Part shown: positions 14,945-23,011 of the stretch, in pieces | Layout: the number at the start of each line of letters is the position of its first letter | Position numbering within the stretch: the stretch's first letter is position 1 | DNA from: Chloroflexota bacterium | GTDB lineage: Bacteria > Chloroflexota > Dormibacteria > Dormibacterales > Dormibacteraceae | Length of the DNA: 40,510 bases | NCBI GenBank assembly: GCA_005880175.1 | Contig: VBJR01000222.1 | Coordinates: 14,383-54,892, forward strand | Direction of reading: 5' to 3' | Program-made: the position numbers and the translations under genes | The notes under the pieces: model-generated | Told to the model about the DNA's origin: nothing | Database searches by the model: none | The model's input: the letters and a program-made list of their open reading frames with translations, nothing else

Positions 14945-16075
14945 ATGGACTTCGCCTTCTCTGAAGAGCAGGAGATGCTGCGCACCTCGGCGCGGGAGTT
15001 CCTGGCCAAGCAGTGTCCGTCGCCGTACGTCCGCCGCATGATGGAGGCGGAGGACGCCTGGGATCCGGCCTTCTGGGCGCGGCTGGCCGAGATGGGCTGG
15101 ACCGGCCTCGGCATCCCCGAGGAGTACGGCGGCGTCGGGACGTTCCTCGACCTGGTCGTCGTGCTCGAGGAGGCGGGGCGGGCGCTGCTGCCCGGGCCCT
15201 TCTTCAGCACCATGGGCCTCGCGGTGCCCACCCTGCTGGAGGCAGGCGGCGAGGCGCACAAGAAGGAAGTGCTCTCCGCCATCGCGGCCGGCGACGCCCG
15301 GGCGACGGTGGCGCTGACCGAGCCGTCGGGCCGCTGGGACGCCGACGGCGTGACGCTGGCGGCGAGCAGGTCCGGCGACGGCTGGCGGCTGGACGGCGTC
15401 AAGCTGTTCGTGCCCGACGCGGCCATCGCCGACCACACGATCGTGGCGGCCCGCACGCGGGGCGACGGCGAGGCGGGCGTCACGCTCTTCCTGGTCTCGG
15501 GACGTCCGAGCGGGATGACCGTGCGGGCCCTGAAGACGCTGGACATGACCCGGCGCTGGTACGAGGTGCGCTTCGAGGGCGTGGAGCTGCCCGAGAGCGC
15601 CGTCGTGGGCGCGGTCGACCAGGGCTGGGCGCCGCTGCGGCGGGCGCTCGACTGGGCGGCGGCCGGCCTCTGCGCGGAGATGGTGGGCGGCGCTCAGCAC
15701 GTGCTGGACACGTCCGTCGAGTACGCGAAGACGCGCCAGCAGTTCGGCAAGCCGATCGGCATCTACCAGGCGGTCTCCCACAAGCTGGCGGACATGCTGC
15801 TGGAGACCGAGAGCGCCCGCTCTGCCACGTACTACGCGGCCTGGGCCGTGGACGCCGACGCCCCCGACCGCACCCTGGCGGCCTCGATGGCCAAGGCGTA
15901 CACGTCGGACGCCTACCGGCGCGCCGCCGGCAACGGGATCCAGGTGCACGGCGGCATCGGCTTCACGTGGGAGCACGACATGCACCTGTACTTCAAGCGG
16001 GCGAAGGCGTCGGAGGTGACGCTGGGCGACGCCACGTACCACCGGGAGCTGGTCGCACAGGCGCTGGACCTGTAA
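14945..16075 (+). CDS. Acyl-CoA dehydrogenase (FadE family), second of a separated pair
   Basis: 376 residues, complete: N-terminal helical domain (MDFAFSEEQEMLRTSAREFL), IPEEYGG, a divergent middle domain (VALTEPSGRWDADG), AVDQGWAPLRRAL, then TRQQFGKPIGIYQAVSHKLADML and a QVHGGIGFTWEHDMHLYFKRAK C-terminus. This variant resembles FadE27/FadE29-like subunits that form mixed tetramers with a partner such as the gene at 11461. Partner genes are normally adjacent; here a CcdC-like gene and adenine deaminase on the other strand lie between. Steroid or branched acyl-CoA substrates are known for some relatives, but nothing here proves them. A GNAT gene follows after 13 nt. Confidence 0.9.
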   Translation: MDFAFSEEQEMLRTSAREFLAKQCPSPYVRRMMEAEDAWDPAFWARLAEMGWTGLGIPEEYGGVGTFLDLVVVLEEAGRALLPGPFFSTMGLAVPTLLEAGGEAHKKEVLSAIAAGDARATVALTEPSGRWDADGVTLAASRSGDGWRLDGVKLFVPDAAIADHTIVAARTRGDGEAGVTLFLVSGRPSGMTVRALKTLDMTRRWYEVRFEGVELPESAVVGAVDQGWAPLRRALDWAAAGLCAEMVGGAQHVLDTSVEYAKTRQQFGKPIGIYQAVSHKLADMLLETESARSATYYAAWAVDADAPDRTLAASMAKAYTSDAYRRAAGNGIQVHGGIGFTWEHDMHLYFKRAKASEVTLGDATYHRELVAQALDL

Positions 16076-16088
16076 AGGGCTCGGCCGC

Positions 16089-16559
16089 TTGCTGTCAGTC
16101 CGCCGGGTCGGTCCCGGCGACGTGGTGGCGTGGGCGCGGCTGCGCGCCGGCCTGATGGCGTCGGAGGAGCTGGTCTCGCCGGGGACGGACGCGGCGGCCG
16201 AGCTGGAGGCGTCCGTCGTTGCCTGGCTGCGGGCGCGCCTGGACTCGCCCTCGTTCGGCGCGTTCGTGGCGGAGGAGGACGGCCGGGTGGTCGGCTCGGG
16301 CGGCATCTCCATCTACGACGTCCCGCCCGGCCCGGGCCCGGCCACGCGCGAGGCCTACGTGATGAGCATGTTCACGGAGCCGGACGCGCGGGGCAGGGGC
16401 GTGGCCCGGACGGTGCTGGCGGCGCTGCTGGACTTCGCGCGCCAGGCCGGCGGCGTGGGCCGGGTGTGGCTGCGAGCGTCGGCGATGGGCCGCCCGGCGT
16501 ACCTGCGAGCGGGGTTCGAGCCGCGCGATTCGTACCTCCAGCTGTGGCTGGATGAGTGA
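16089..16559 (+). CDS. GNAT-family N-acetyltransferase
   Basis: 156 residues from TTG 16089. The GNAT fold is shown by the first strand (LSVRRVGPGDV), the central AFVAEEDGRVVGSGGISIYD, the acetyl-CoA-binding turn ARGRGVARTVL after YVMSMFTEPD, and the closing ASAMGRPAYLRAGFEPRDSYLQLWL, which is typical of small-molecule acetyltransferases. No upstream ATG or GTG fits the family start. It ends four bases before the stop of the c-di-AMP receptor gene on the other strand. The substrate is unknown. Confidence 0.8.
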   Translation: MLSVRRVGPGDVVAWARLRAGLMASEELVSPGTDAAAELEASVVAWLRARLDSPSFGAFVAEEDGRVVGSGGISIYDVPPGPGPATREAYVMSMFTEPDARGRGVARTVLAALLDFARQAGGVGRVWLRASAMGRPAYLRAGFEPRDSYLQLWLDE

Positions 16560-16563
16560 GGCG

Positions 16564-16893
16564 TCACAGCTTCTCGAATCGCTCTACGTCCAGGACGAAG
16601 ATCGTCGCGCCGCCCACCGGGACCTCCACCGGGAACGGCACGAACATCTCGCCCGGCTCAACGATGGGGGGCATCGGGGTCAGGTAGCGGCTCCGTTCCC
16701 GGCAGTTGGTCCGGACCAGCGTCAGCGCCTGCTCCACCCGCTCGTCCTCCACGGCGACCAGCAGCGTCGCGTCGCCCTGCTGGAGGAAGCCGCCGCTCGA
16801 CGCCAGCTTGGTGACGCTCAGCCCGGCCTCGCCGAGCGCCTGGACCGTCTGGGCGGCGTCCTCGCCCTGGACGACCGCCACGACCAGCTTCAC
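16564..16893 (-). CDS. darA: PII-like cyclic-di-AMP receptor (DarA/PstA family)
   Basis: 109 residues, exactly the usual length. It matches the PII-like c-di-AMP receptor along its whole length: MKLVVAVVQ start, SSGGFLQQGDATLL around the first ligand loop, VEDERVEQAL, and PFPVEVPVGGATIFVLDVERFEKL at the C-terminus. These trimeric proteins bind c-di-AMP between subunits; downstream partners are mostly unknown. GTG 16893 overlaps the tmk stop (GTGA), an arrangement also common in Firmicutes, where darA follows tmk. It implies that the organism makes c-di-AMP, although no cyclase is in this window. Confidence 0.92.
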   Translation of the reverse strand: MKLVVAVVQGEDAAQTVQALGEAGLSVTKLASSGGFLQQGDATLLVAVEDERVEQALTLVRTNCRERSRYLTPMPPIVEPGEMFVPFPVEVPVGGATIFVLDVERFEKL

Positions 16894-17495
16894 GGCCGCG
16901 GAGCCGGCAGGACGCCGGCCAACGAGGCCATGACCGCCTCGTGGACCTCGTCCGGCGGGCACGAGGCGTCCAGCCGCACCCACCGGTCGGGCTCCGCCTC
17001 GGCCAGGCGCCGGTAGGCGGCCACCACCGCCCGGTGGAACGTCACCGCCTCCGACTCCATCCGATCGGCGGCCCGGCCGCTGCGCCGGACGCGCTCCAGG
17101 CCCGTCTCGGCCGGCAGGTCGAGGAGGAACGTCCGGTCCGGCCGGGGGAACGACTCCGGCCACCACGTCGCCACACCGCGCGCCCCGCCCTGGTACGCCA
17201 GCGTCGTGTCGTGGTAGCGGTCGGCGATCACGATCCGGCCCGCCGCGAGCGCCGGCGCGATCACCCGGGCCACCAGCTCGGCCCGCGACGCCATGAACAG
17301 CAGCATCTCCGCCTCCGGCGCCATGTCCACGCCGGAGTGCAGCAGCAGGTCCCGGATCCGCTCCCCGACCGCGGTGCCCCCGGGCTCGCGCGTGACGACC
17401 GGTTCCCGCTCCGCCAGGGCGCGCCGGAGCAACTCCACCTGCGTGGACTTGCCGGCCCCCTCCGGACCCTCGAAGGTTATGAAGAGACCACTCAC
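16890..17495 (-). CDS. tmk: Thymidylate kinase
   Basis: 201 residues with P-loop GPEGAGKST (10-18), the TREPGGT motif (about 35-41), DRY at 92-94 and the AYQGGARG segment (100-107). It phosphorylates dTMP to dTDP with ATP in the cytoplasm. Between ARG and RPD the family usually has about eight more residues (an L-N-x-x-A-T-G loop); here it reads GVATWWPESFPRPD. This could be natural shortening or another small in-frame gap. GTG 17495 has GAGGAG 8 nt upstream. It sits between the R3H ATPase (57-nt gap) and darA (GTGA overlap). Confidence 0.9.
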   Translation of the reverse strand: MSGLFITFEGPEGAGKSTQVELLRRALAEREPVVTREPGGTAVGERIRDLLLHSGVDMAPEAEMLLFMASRAELVARVIAPALAAGRIVIADRYHDTTLAYQGGARGVATWWPESFPRPDRTFLLDLPAETGLERVRRSGRAADRMESEAVTFHRAVVAAYRRLAEAEPDRWVRLDASCPPDEVHEAVMASLAGVLPAPRP

Positions 17496-17552
17496 TGCCG
17501 CTGCTCCTCGGGGTCCGCCGGCGGCGCCGGAACGATCGTCGAGCGCTGCCCT

Positions 17553-19139
17553 TCAGTCGACGTCTGCGGCCGGCAGGATCCGCAGCCGTCGCTGCGGCTC
17601 CTTGCCCGTGCTCCTCGCCACCAGCTCGTGCTCGGTGACGAGCTGGTGCTGCAGCCGGCGGATATAGGCATTCTGGGGCGAGATCTCCTGCGACTGCAAC
17701 GTGGTCTTCACCTTGCGAATCGCGTCCAGCGCCTCGTCCAGCGCCCGCTGCACGCCCGGGTCGGGCGCCTCGCCGCCGTACAGCCGCCCCAGGGCCTCCT
17801 TGACCTGGGCCACCGAGTTGCTCCTCAGGATGTGCACAGGCACCCCGGCGCTCTCCGCCTGGCGCAGGATGTCGGGCCGCCGCCGGTAGTAGTTCTTGAG
17901 CGTCAGCACGACGTCCGCCCCGTCCAGGTTGCCCAGCACCTTCACCGGCAGCTCCAGCTCCCGGATCGACTGCTCCAGGTACGAGCGCGACACGCCATAC
18001 GGGAACACCGTCCGCGGCCGCCGGGTGGGCAGCAGCGTGACCTTGCCGTTGCCACCGTTCGCCGCGTGGTGCGCGCCGCCGCTGCCGTTGCCGTGGACGG
18101 TCATCGGCCGGGCGTCGCCCTCGACGTTCGAGATGATCCGGCCCTCGCGGGTCCGCATCCGGATCCGGGGCGTCGGCAGCGGCCCCCGAAGCGCGGCGTC
18201 CACCACCTCCGCCAGCGGCTGGTGGATCGCCACCCGCTCGCGGTCCTGGATCTCGATCAGGACGTCGAACGTCGGCGGGGACTTGCGCTCCAGCACGGTC
18301 TTCTGCGTCCCGCGCCGGCGCGCCTCCTCGTCGGACAGCGTGACCGACTGGATGCCGCCGAGCAGGTCGTTCAACGTGGGGTTGACCAGCAGGTTCTCCA
18401 GCGTCTGGCCGTGAGCGGTCGCGATCAGCTGGACGCCCCGCTCCGCGATCGTGCGGGCGGCGGCCGCCTCCAGCTCCGTGCCGATCTCGTCGATGACGAT
18501 GACCTCCGGCATGTGGTTCTCCACGGCCTCGATCATCACGGCGTGCTGGAGCAGCGGGGTGCGCACCTGCATCCGGCGCGCCCGGCCGATGCCGGGGTGC
18601 GGGATGTCGCCGTCGCCCCCGATCTCGTTCGAGGTGTCCACGATGACCACGCGCTTGCGCTGCTCGTCGGCGAGCAGGCGCGCGCTCTCCCGCAGCATCG
18701 TCGTCTTGCCGATGCCGGGACGGCCCAGGAGCAGCACGCTCTGGCCGCTCTCCACGATGTCGCGGAAGATCTCGGCCGTGCCCGTCACGGCACGGCCGAC
18801 CCGGCACGTCAGGCCGACGATGCGGCCGCGGCGGTTCCGGATCGCGGAGACGCGGTGCAGCGTGCGCTCGATGCCGGCGCGGTTGTCCTCGCCGAACTGC
18901 CCGACGCGGCTGGCCACGTATTCCAGGTCGGCCTCGGTGACCGGCTGGCTGCTGAGCAGGACCTCGCGGCCGGGGACGCGCGCCTCCGGCTCGCGGCCCA
19001 GGTCCAGGACGATCTCCAGCAGCTCGGCCGGGTCCGTCCGCTCGTGCAGCGCGTCGTACAGGTGCGACGGCAGGGCCTGCGCGAGCAGTTCGACCTCGGG
19101 GTCCCAGTTCGGGACCGGGGTGGGGAAATGGCTTTGCAT
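17553..19139 (-). CDS. AAA ATPase with R3H domain (Ycf45/SpoIIIAA-like)
   Basis: 528 residues from ATG 19139. The N-terminal 120 residues resemble the domain preceding SpoIIIAA-type ATPases; Walker A is GRPGIGKT (139-146), Walker B VIVIDEIG (214-221), followed by a TAHGQT sensor-like motif. A Gly/His-rich linker (HGNGSGGAHHAANGGNG) leads to a C-terminal region. The last 50 residues form an R3H single-stranded nucleic-acid-binding motif (NAYIRRLQHQLVTEHEL, with R-x3-H). Orthologues occur in cyanobacteria, plastids (Ycf45) and Chloroflexota; the cellular role is not settled. It starts 10 nt after the GNAT stop without an obvious ribosome-binding site. Confidence 0.85.
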   Translation of the reverse strand: MQSHFPTPVPNWDPEVELLAQALPSHLYDALHERTDPAELLEIVLDLGREPEARVPGREVLLSSQPVTEADLEYVASRVGQFGEDNRAGIERTLHRVSAIRNRRGRIVGLTCRVGRAVTGTAEIFRDIVESGQSVLLLGRPGIGKTTMLRESARLLADEQRKRVVIVDTSNEIGGDGDIPHPGIGRARRMQVRTPLLQHAVMIEAVENHMPEVIVIDEIGTELEAAAARTIAERGVQLIATAHGQTLENLLVNPTLNDLLGGIQSVTLSDEEARRRGTQKTVLERKSPPTFDVLIEIQDRERVAIHQPLAEVVDAALRGPLPTPRIRMRTREGRIISNVEGDARPMTVHGNGSGGAHHAANGGNGKVTLLPTRRPRTVFPYGVSRSYLEQSIRELELPVKVLGNLDGADVVLTLKNYYRRRPDILRQAESAGVPVHILRSNSVAQVKEALGRLYGGEAPDPGVQRALDEALDAIRKVKTTLQSQEISPQNAYIRRLQHQLVTEHELVARSTGKEPQRRLRILPAADVD

Positions 19140-19149
19140 TTGGCTTTGC

Positions 19150-20082
19150 TCAACCAAAGGAGGGCACCAGGCTCTTTTCCGGCAGGGACTCTCGCACGGC
19201 GGTCTCCCGGACCAGGAGAGCCTGGGTGAGGAGGAGACTGAAACCACGCCCCCTGAGGGCGTCGATCATGTGTGAATCATAGTGTCGGAGACTGCACCAG
19301 GCCGGCTGGGCGTCCGAGGCCACGATCGCGTGGTCCACGAGTTCGTCGGCCACCCCCCGCTCGGGGAGGGCCATGAACGCGAGCGTGTGCGGGCGCGCCT
19401 GCGACCCCTTCTGTACCCGGCACCAGCCGACTAGCTCCACACGATCGATCACCTCCTGCTGACCGGGCGCGCTGCGCAGCGCCTTCCAGTCACGGTATGC
19501 GGGCGCCTCCAGGCGGGCGACGCCCCACGGGGTCACCTTTCGGTACAGGTGGTAGAGCGCGCGGTCGTCGCGGCTCCGGCACGACCGCAGCCCCGCCGGT
19601 GGCTCCGTCGCGCGGGCCTCCGGCGACTCGCCGTACAGCACCGACTCGGTCGCGTACTGCCGGAAGCCCTGGAGGCGGAACACGTCGATGAGCGGGTCGT
19701 CCAGCGGGATGCGGACGAACAGGCGGCTCACGCCCTTCTGGCCGGCCTGGTCGCACAGGTACTCGACCAGGGCCGGGGCCACCTCGGACTCGGCCACGCC
19801 GCTCGCCATGCACAGGTTCAGCACCTGCAGCGAGGTGACCTTGGCCGGCAGGCTCATGCTCATCGGATGGCCGGTCGCCTGGACGAATCCGATCACCCGG
19901 CCGTCGTCCTCGGCGATGTAGATCAGCGTCTCCTGGGTCAGCGGGAGCAGCGAGGAGAACGTGTGGCTCACCAGCCCCCACAGCCGTGCGGGTGGCGGAA
20001 CCGCCGAGAAGCCAGCCTCGGCCTCACGGTAGATCTGCTCCACACGAACCAGATCTCGCAACGAGGCCGAGCGAAGTTTCAA
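19150..20082 (-). CDS. GNAT-fold protein of the pdx/R3H operon, function unknown
   Basis: 310 residues. The N-terminal half looks like a GNAT acetyltransferase (LRSASLRDLVRVEQIYREAE start, YIAEDDGRVIGFVQATGH central strands, QVLNLCMASGVAESEVAPALVEYLCDQAGQKGVSRLFVRI). The C-terminal half (about 175-310) appears to be a second, degenerate GNAT-like domain (SRDDRALYHLYRKVTPWGVARLEAP). TTG 20082 overlaps the pdxT stop as TTGA, and no other start fits. I do not recognise a characterised homologue. Its fixed place between pdxT and the R3H ATPase suggests a housekeeping role, which is inference only. Confidence 0.75.
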   Translation of the reverse strand: MKLRSASLRDLVRVEQIYREAEAGFSAVPPPARLWGLVSHTFSSLLPLTQETLIYIAEDDGRVIGFVQATGHPMSMSLPAKVTSLQVLNLCMASGVAESEVAPALVEYLCDQAGQKGVSRLFVRIPLDDPLIDVFRLQGFRQYATESVLYGESPEARATEPPAGLRSCRSRDDRALYHLYRKVTPWGVARLEAPAYRDWKALRSAPGQQEVIDRVELVGWCRVQKGSQARPHTLAFMALPERGVADELVDHAIVASDAQPAWCSLRHYDSHMIDALRGRGFSLLLTQALLVRETAVRESLPEKSLVPSFG

Positions 20083-20672
20083 GCGGTCCTGGCCCCCTCC
20101 ACAAGTCTCAGGAACTCTCGGTGCAGACGCAAGTCCCCGCTGAGCTCCGGATGGAACGCCAGCGCCATCACGCTGCCCTGCCGGACGGCCACCGGATGGC
20201 CGTCGTGCTCCGCCAGCACCTCGGCCCCGCCCACCTCCTCGATCACGGGCGCCCGGATGAACACGCCCGGGAACGGGCCGCCGTCGAGGCCTCTGAACTC
20301 CACGTCCGCCTCGAAGCTGTCCACCTGCCGTCCGTAGCCGTTGCGCCGGACGCCGATGTCCACCGCGCCCAGCACCACCTGGCCGTCCCGGCCGTCGGTC
20401 ACGTGGCCGGCGAGGACGATCATGCCCGCGCACGTGCCGAGCGTGGGCAGGCCGCCGCGCACCGCGTCCGCGACCGCGTCGAGCAGGCCCATGCGCTCCA
20501 TCAGCATCGTCATCGTCGTGCTCTCGCCGCCCGGGATGACCAGGCCGTCGAGGCCCACGAGGTCGGCCGGCAGCCGCACCAGGCGCGTCCGCGCGCCGCA
20601 TGCCTCCAGGGCTCGCACGTGCTCACGGAAGGCGCCCTGCATCGCGAGGACGCCGATCAGGGGTGCTACCAA
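20079..20672 (-). CDS. pdxT: Pyridoxal 5'-phosphate synthase glutaminase subunit
   Basis: 197 residues of a class I glutamine amidotransferase. The oxyanion region PGGEST is at 47-52, nucleophile C81 in GTCAGM, and the H174/E176 pair in FHPEL. It liberates ammonia from glutamine and channels it to PdxS for de novo vitamin B6 synthesis. TTG 20672 lies inside the end of pdxS, overlapping its last codons, so the subunits are translationally coupled. The gene appears intact, in contrast to its partner. Confidence 0.95.
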   Translation of the reverse strand: MVAPLIGVLAMQGAFREHVRALEACGARTRLVRLPADLVGLDGLVIPGGESTTMTMLMERMGLLDAVADAVRGGLPTLGTCAGMIVLAGHVTDGRDGQVVLGAVDIGVRRNGYGRQVDSFEADVEFRGLDGGPFPGVFIRAPVIEEVGGAEVLAEHDGHPVAVRQGSVMALAFHPELSGDLRLHREFLRLVEGARTA

Positions 20673-21508
20673 CCGCGGCTGGCGAGCAGCTCCTCCCGCG
20701 GGATCGCCTTGATCTCGAGCCCGCGCATGGGCTCGCCCAGGCCGGTGGAGACCTCGGCCAGGATCTCCGGCTTGTCGTAGTACGTGGTTGCCGCGACGAT
20801 CGCCTTGGCTCGCTTGAGGGGATCCTCCGACTTGAAGATACCGGAGCCGACGAACACCCCATCGGCGCCCAGCTGCATCATCCACGCTGCGTCCGCCGGG
20901 GTCGCGATGCCGCCGGCCACGAACGTCACCACGGGCAGCCGGCCCAGCCGCTGCACCTCGGCCAGGAGGTCCACCGGGGCGCCCAGCTGCTTGGCCTCGT
21001 GGACCAGCTCCGCGTAGGTCACGCCCTGGAGCCGGCGGATGCCGGCGGACACGGCCCGCAGGTGACGCGTGGCCTCGACGATGTTGCCGGAGCCGGCCTC
21101 GCCCTTGGTCCGGATCATGGCCGCGCCCTCGGCGATGCGCCGCAGCCCCTCGCCGAGCTCCCGGCAGCCGCACACGAACGGCACCGTGAACGGCCACTTG
21201 TCGATGTGGTACTCCTCGTCGGCCGGGGTGAGGACCTCCGACTCGTCGATGTAGTCCACGCCCAGCGCCTGAAGGATCTGGGCCTCGACGGTGTGTCCGA
21301 TGCGACACTTGGCCATCACGGGGATGGTCACCGCTTCCATGATCGACTTGATCAGCGCCGGGTCCGACATGCGGGCCACGCCGCCCTCCTTGCGGGCCTG
21401 CTCGGGCGTTACGACGTCCATGATGACGCCGCCCTTCAGCATCTCGGCGTGCCCGGACTTGACGCGGAAGGTGCCCTTGACGGCGTCGTGTCCGTTTGTC
21501 TCTGCCAT
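20666..21508 (-). CDS. pdxS: Pyridoxal 5'-phosphate synthase subunit PdxS with in-frame internal gap
   Basis: 280 residues. Conserved sites are present: D31 (VIMDVV), K67 (VMAKCRIGH, the ribose-5-phosphate lysine) and K135 (RTKGEAG, the second lysine), with the C-terminal RGW. PdxS builds PLP from ribose 5-phosphate, glyceraldehyde 3-phosphate and ammonia. However, family members read from EQA through an IAEEAGA...MALERVPADI block to GGVARM; here [12 protein letters not shown] is contiguous, so about 21 residues spanning a barrel strand and helix are missing without a frameshift. A barrel lacking this block should not fold normally. The gene heads a six-gene operon behind a TAGAAT box. Confidence 0.9.
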   Translation of the reverse strand: MAETNGHDAVKGTFRVKSGHAEMLKGGVIMDVVTPEQARKEGGVARMSDPALIKSIMEAVTIPVMAKCRIGHTVEAQILQALGVDYIDESEVLTPADEEYHIDKWPFTVPFVCGCRELGEGLRRIAEGAAMIRTKGEAGSGNIVEATRHLRAVSAGIRRLQGVTYAELVHEAKQLGAPVDLLAEVQRLGRLPVVTFVAGGIATPADAAWMMQLGADGVFVGSGIFKSEDPLKRAKAIVAATTYYDKPEILAEVSTGLGEPMRGLEIKAIPREELLASRGW

Positions 21509-21517
21509 CTGTTCTGC

Positions 21518-21523
21518 ATTCTA
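21518..21523 (-). promoter_or_regulatory. -10 box TAGAAT before pdxS, leaderless-type
   Basis: TAGAAT on the minus strand ends 9 nt before ATG 21508. It is a close match to the -10 consensus. It should drive the whole pdxS-pdxT-GNAT-R3H ATPase-tmk-darA unit. Confidence 0.6.
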
Positions 21524-21561
21524 GCGATGGACCGAAGACCTTCCTTGACGGCGACGCCGGC

Positions 21562-22677
21562 GTGATCCCCGGAGTCCTCACTGGGCTGCGCGTCGTGGAG
21601 CTGTCGGCCTTCGTGGCCGCTCCGCTCGGCGGCGCCACACTGGCCGCGATGGGCGCGGACGTGATCCGCGTGGACCCGCTCGGGGGCGGCATCGACGCCC
21701 GCCGCTGGCCCCTGCACGGGAGCCGCAGCCTGTACTGGGAGAACCTCAACCGGGGCAAGCGCTCGGTCGCGCTGGACCTGCGGTCGGAGCGCGGGCTGGA
21801 GGTGGCCGCCCGGCTGGCCGCGGACGCCGGCACGGTGCTGACGAACCTCCCGGCCCGGCGGCCGCTGGAGTACGAGCGGCTGCGCGAGCAGCGCCCCGAC
21901 CTGGTGATGGTGTCTATCACCGGCCGGACCGACGGCGGCGCCGCCGTCGACTACACGGTGAATGCCGGCATGGGCTTCCCCTGGATCACCGGGCCGGAGG
22001 GGTACGACCGGCCGGTCAACCACGCGCTGCCGGCGTGGGACGTGGCCACCGGCTTCCTGGCCGTCGCCGGGGTGCTCGCGGCCGACCGGCACCGCCTGCT
22101 CACGGGCGAGGGCCGGCTGGTCCGCCTCAGCCTCGCCGAGGTGGCGCTGGTGGTGGCCGGCCACCTGGGCCTGCTGGCCGAGGCCCAGCTCGTCGAGGAG
22201 TCGCGCGGGCGGTTCGGCAACCACGTCTACGGCACGTTCGGCCGCGACTTCCGGACCCGGGACGGCCGCTACGTCATGGTGCTGGCGCTGACGCCGCGCC
22301 AGATGCGGAGCCTGGCCGAGGCGACCGGGCTCCCGTTCGAGCGGATCGAGGCCGACCTGGACGACGAGGGAGAGCGGTGGCGCCACCGCGAGGAGCTGTG
22401 CGCCCTGCTCGAGCCGTGGGTCGCGGAGCGGTCGCTGGCGGAGGTCCGGGACGCGTTCGAGCGCCACCAGGTGCTGTGGGGACCCTACCGCACGTTCAAG
22501 GAGCTGCTGGAGAGCGAGGCCGAGGCCTGGCGGCCACCCGCGACCGCGCTCGACTTCGGCGAGGCCCAGCGGCGGGCCGCGCAGCCCGCGCCCACGCTGG
22601 GCGCCGACACCGACGCCGTCCTGGCCGAGATCGGCGAGGACGCCGGCGACCTACGTGCGCGCGGGTTGATCGCCTAG
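21562..22677 (+). CDS. CaiB/BaiF-family enzyme resembling 2-methylfumaryl-CoA isomerase (Mct)
   Basis: 371 residues from GTG 21562. It fits the subgroup annotated as 2-methylfumaryl-CoA isomerase/mesaconyl-CoA C1-C4 CoA transferase better than ordinary CaiB proteins: LRVVELSAFVAAPLGG, GGGIDARRWP, VDYTVNAGMGFPWITGP (129-145), LPAWDVATG (156-164), LALTPRQM and LWGPYRTFKELLE. In Chloroflexus, Mct moves CoA within mesaconate during the 3-hydroxypropionate bicycle. Near residue 320 the family has a NP-x-F...QPG-x-G-x-Y block before LDFGE; here ESEAEAWRPPATALDFGE is short by about 17 residues, another likely in-frame gap. None of the other bicycle genes is visible, so the pathway role is open. Confidence 0.75.
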   Translation: MIPGVLTGLRVVELSAFVAAPLGGATLAAMGADVIRVDPLGGGIDARRWPLHGSRSLYWENLNRGKRSVALDLRSERGLEVAARLAADAGTVLTNLPARRPLEYERLREQRPDLVMVSITGRTDGGAAVDYTVNAGMGFPWITGPEGYDRPVNHALPAWDVATGFLAVAGVLAADRHRLLTGEGRLVRLSLAEVALVVAGHLGLLAEAQLVEESRGRFGNHVYGTFGRDFRTRDGRYVMVLALTPRQMRSLAEATGLPFERIEADLDDEGERWRHREELCALLEPWVAERSLAEVRDAFERHQVLWGPYRTFKELLESEAEAWRPPATALDFGEAQRRAAQPAPTLGADTDAVLAEIGEDAGDLRARGLIA

Positions 22678-22998
22678 GGACGGCGTCGCGGCCAGGAACG
22701 CCCGCGCCTGCGCCAGCTCGGCGCTGAGGGTGCGGACCCGCTCGGTGGCGTCGCCGCGCAGACCGCGGTCCAGCGCCAGGGCGCGCTCGTACAGCCCGAC
22801 GCCCTCGCGCACCCGGCCCAGCCGGACGTAGCACGCGGCCCGTTTCGCCATCGCCAGCACCACGCCGCCATGCCAGGGCCCGACCTCGCGCAGCCAGAGC
22901 CGCTGCGCGTCGGCGAACGCTTCCGCCGCCGCGGCCGCGTCGCCGCGCTCCAGGTACTGCAGGTCGTGACTCCAGGCGCGCGCGCCTCCACCACCTGC
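22651..22998 (-). pseudogene. TPR-like gene fragment (3' end only)
   Basis: In this frame the protein reads as tetratricopeptide-like helices (SHDLQYLERGDAAAAAEAFADA, then AMAKRAACYVRLGRVREGVGLYERALAL) and stops at 22651, overlapping the end of the CaiB gene. No start codon with family support exists before the preceding gene ends at 23012; the fragment seems to lack its N-terminus. It could be the tail of a TPR regulator whose head is the HTH fragment at 24230, or of an unrelated gene cut by deletion. No function can be assigned. Confidence 0.5.
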
Positions 22999-23011
22999 AA
23001 GGAGGTTCAGG

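Noticed and set aside
17140..17190. Thymidylate kinase loop shortened by about eight residues
   Set aside because: Loop length varies in this family and no invariant residue is lost, so I do not count it with the clear deletions.
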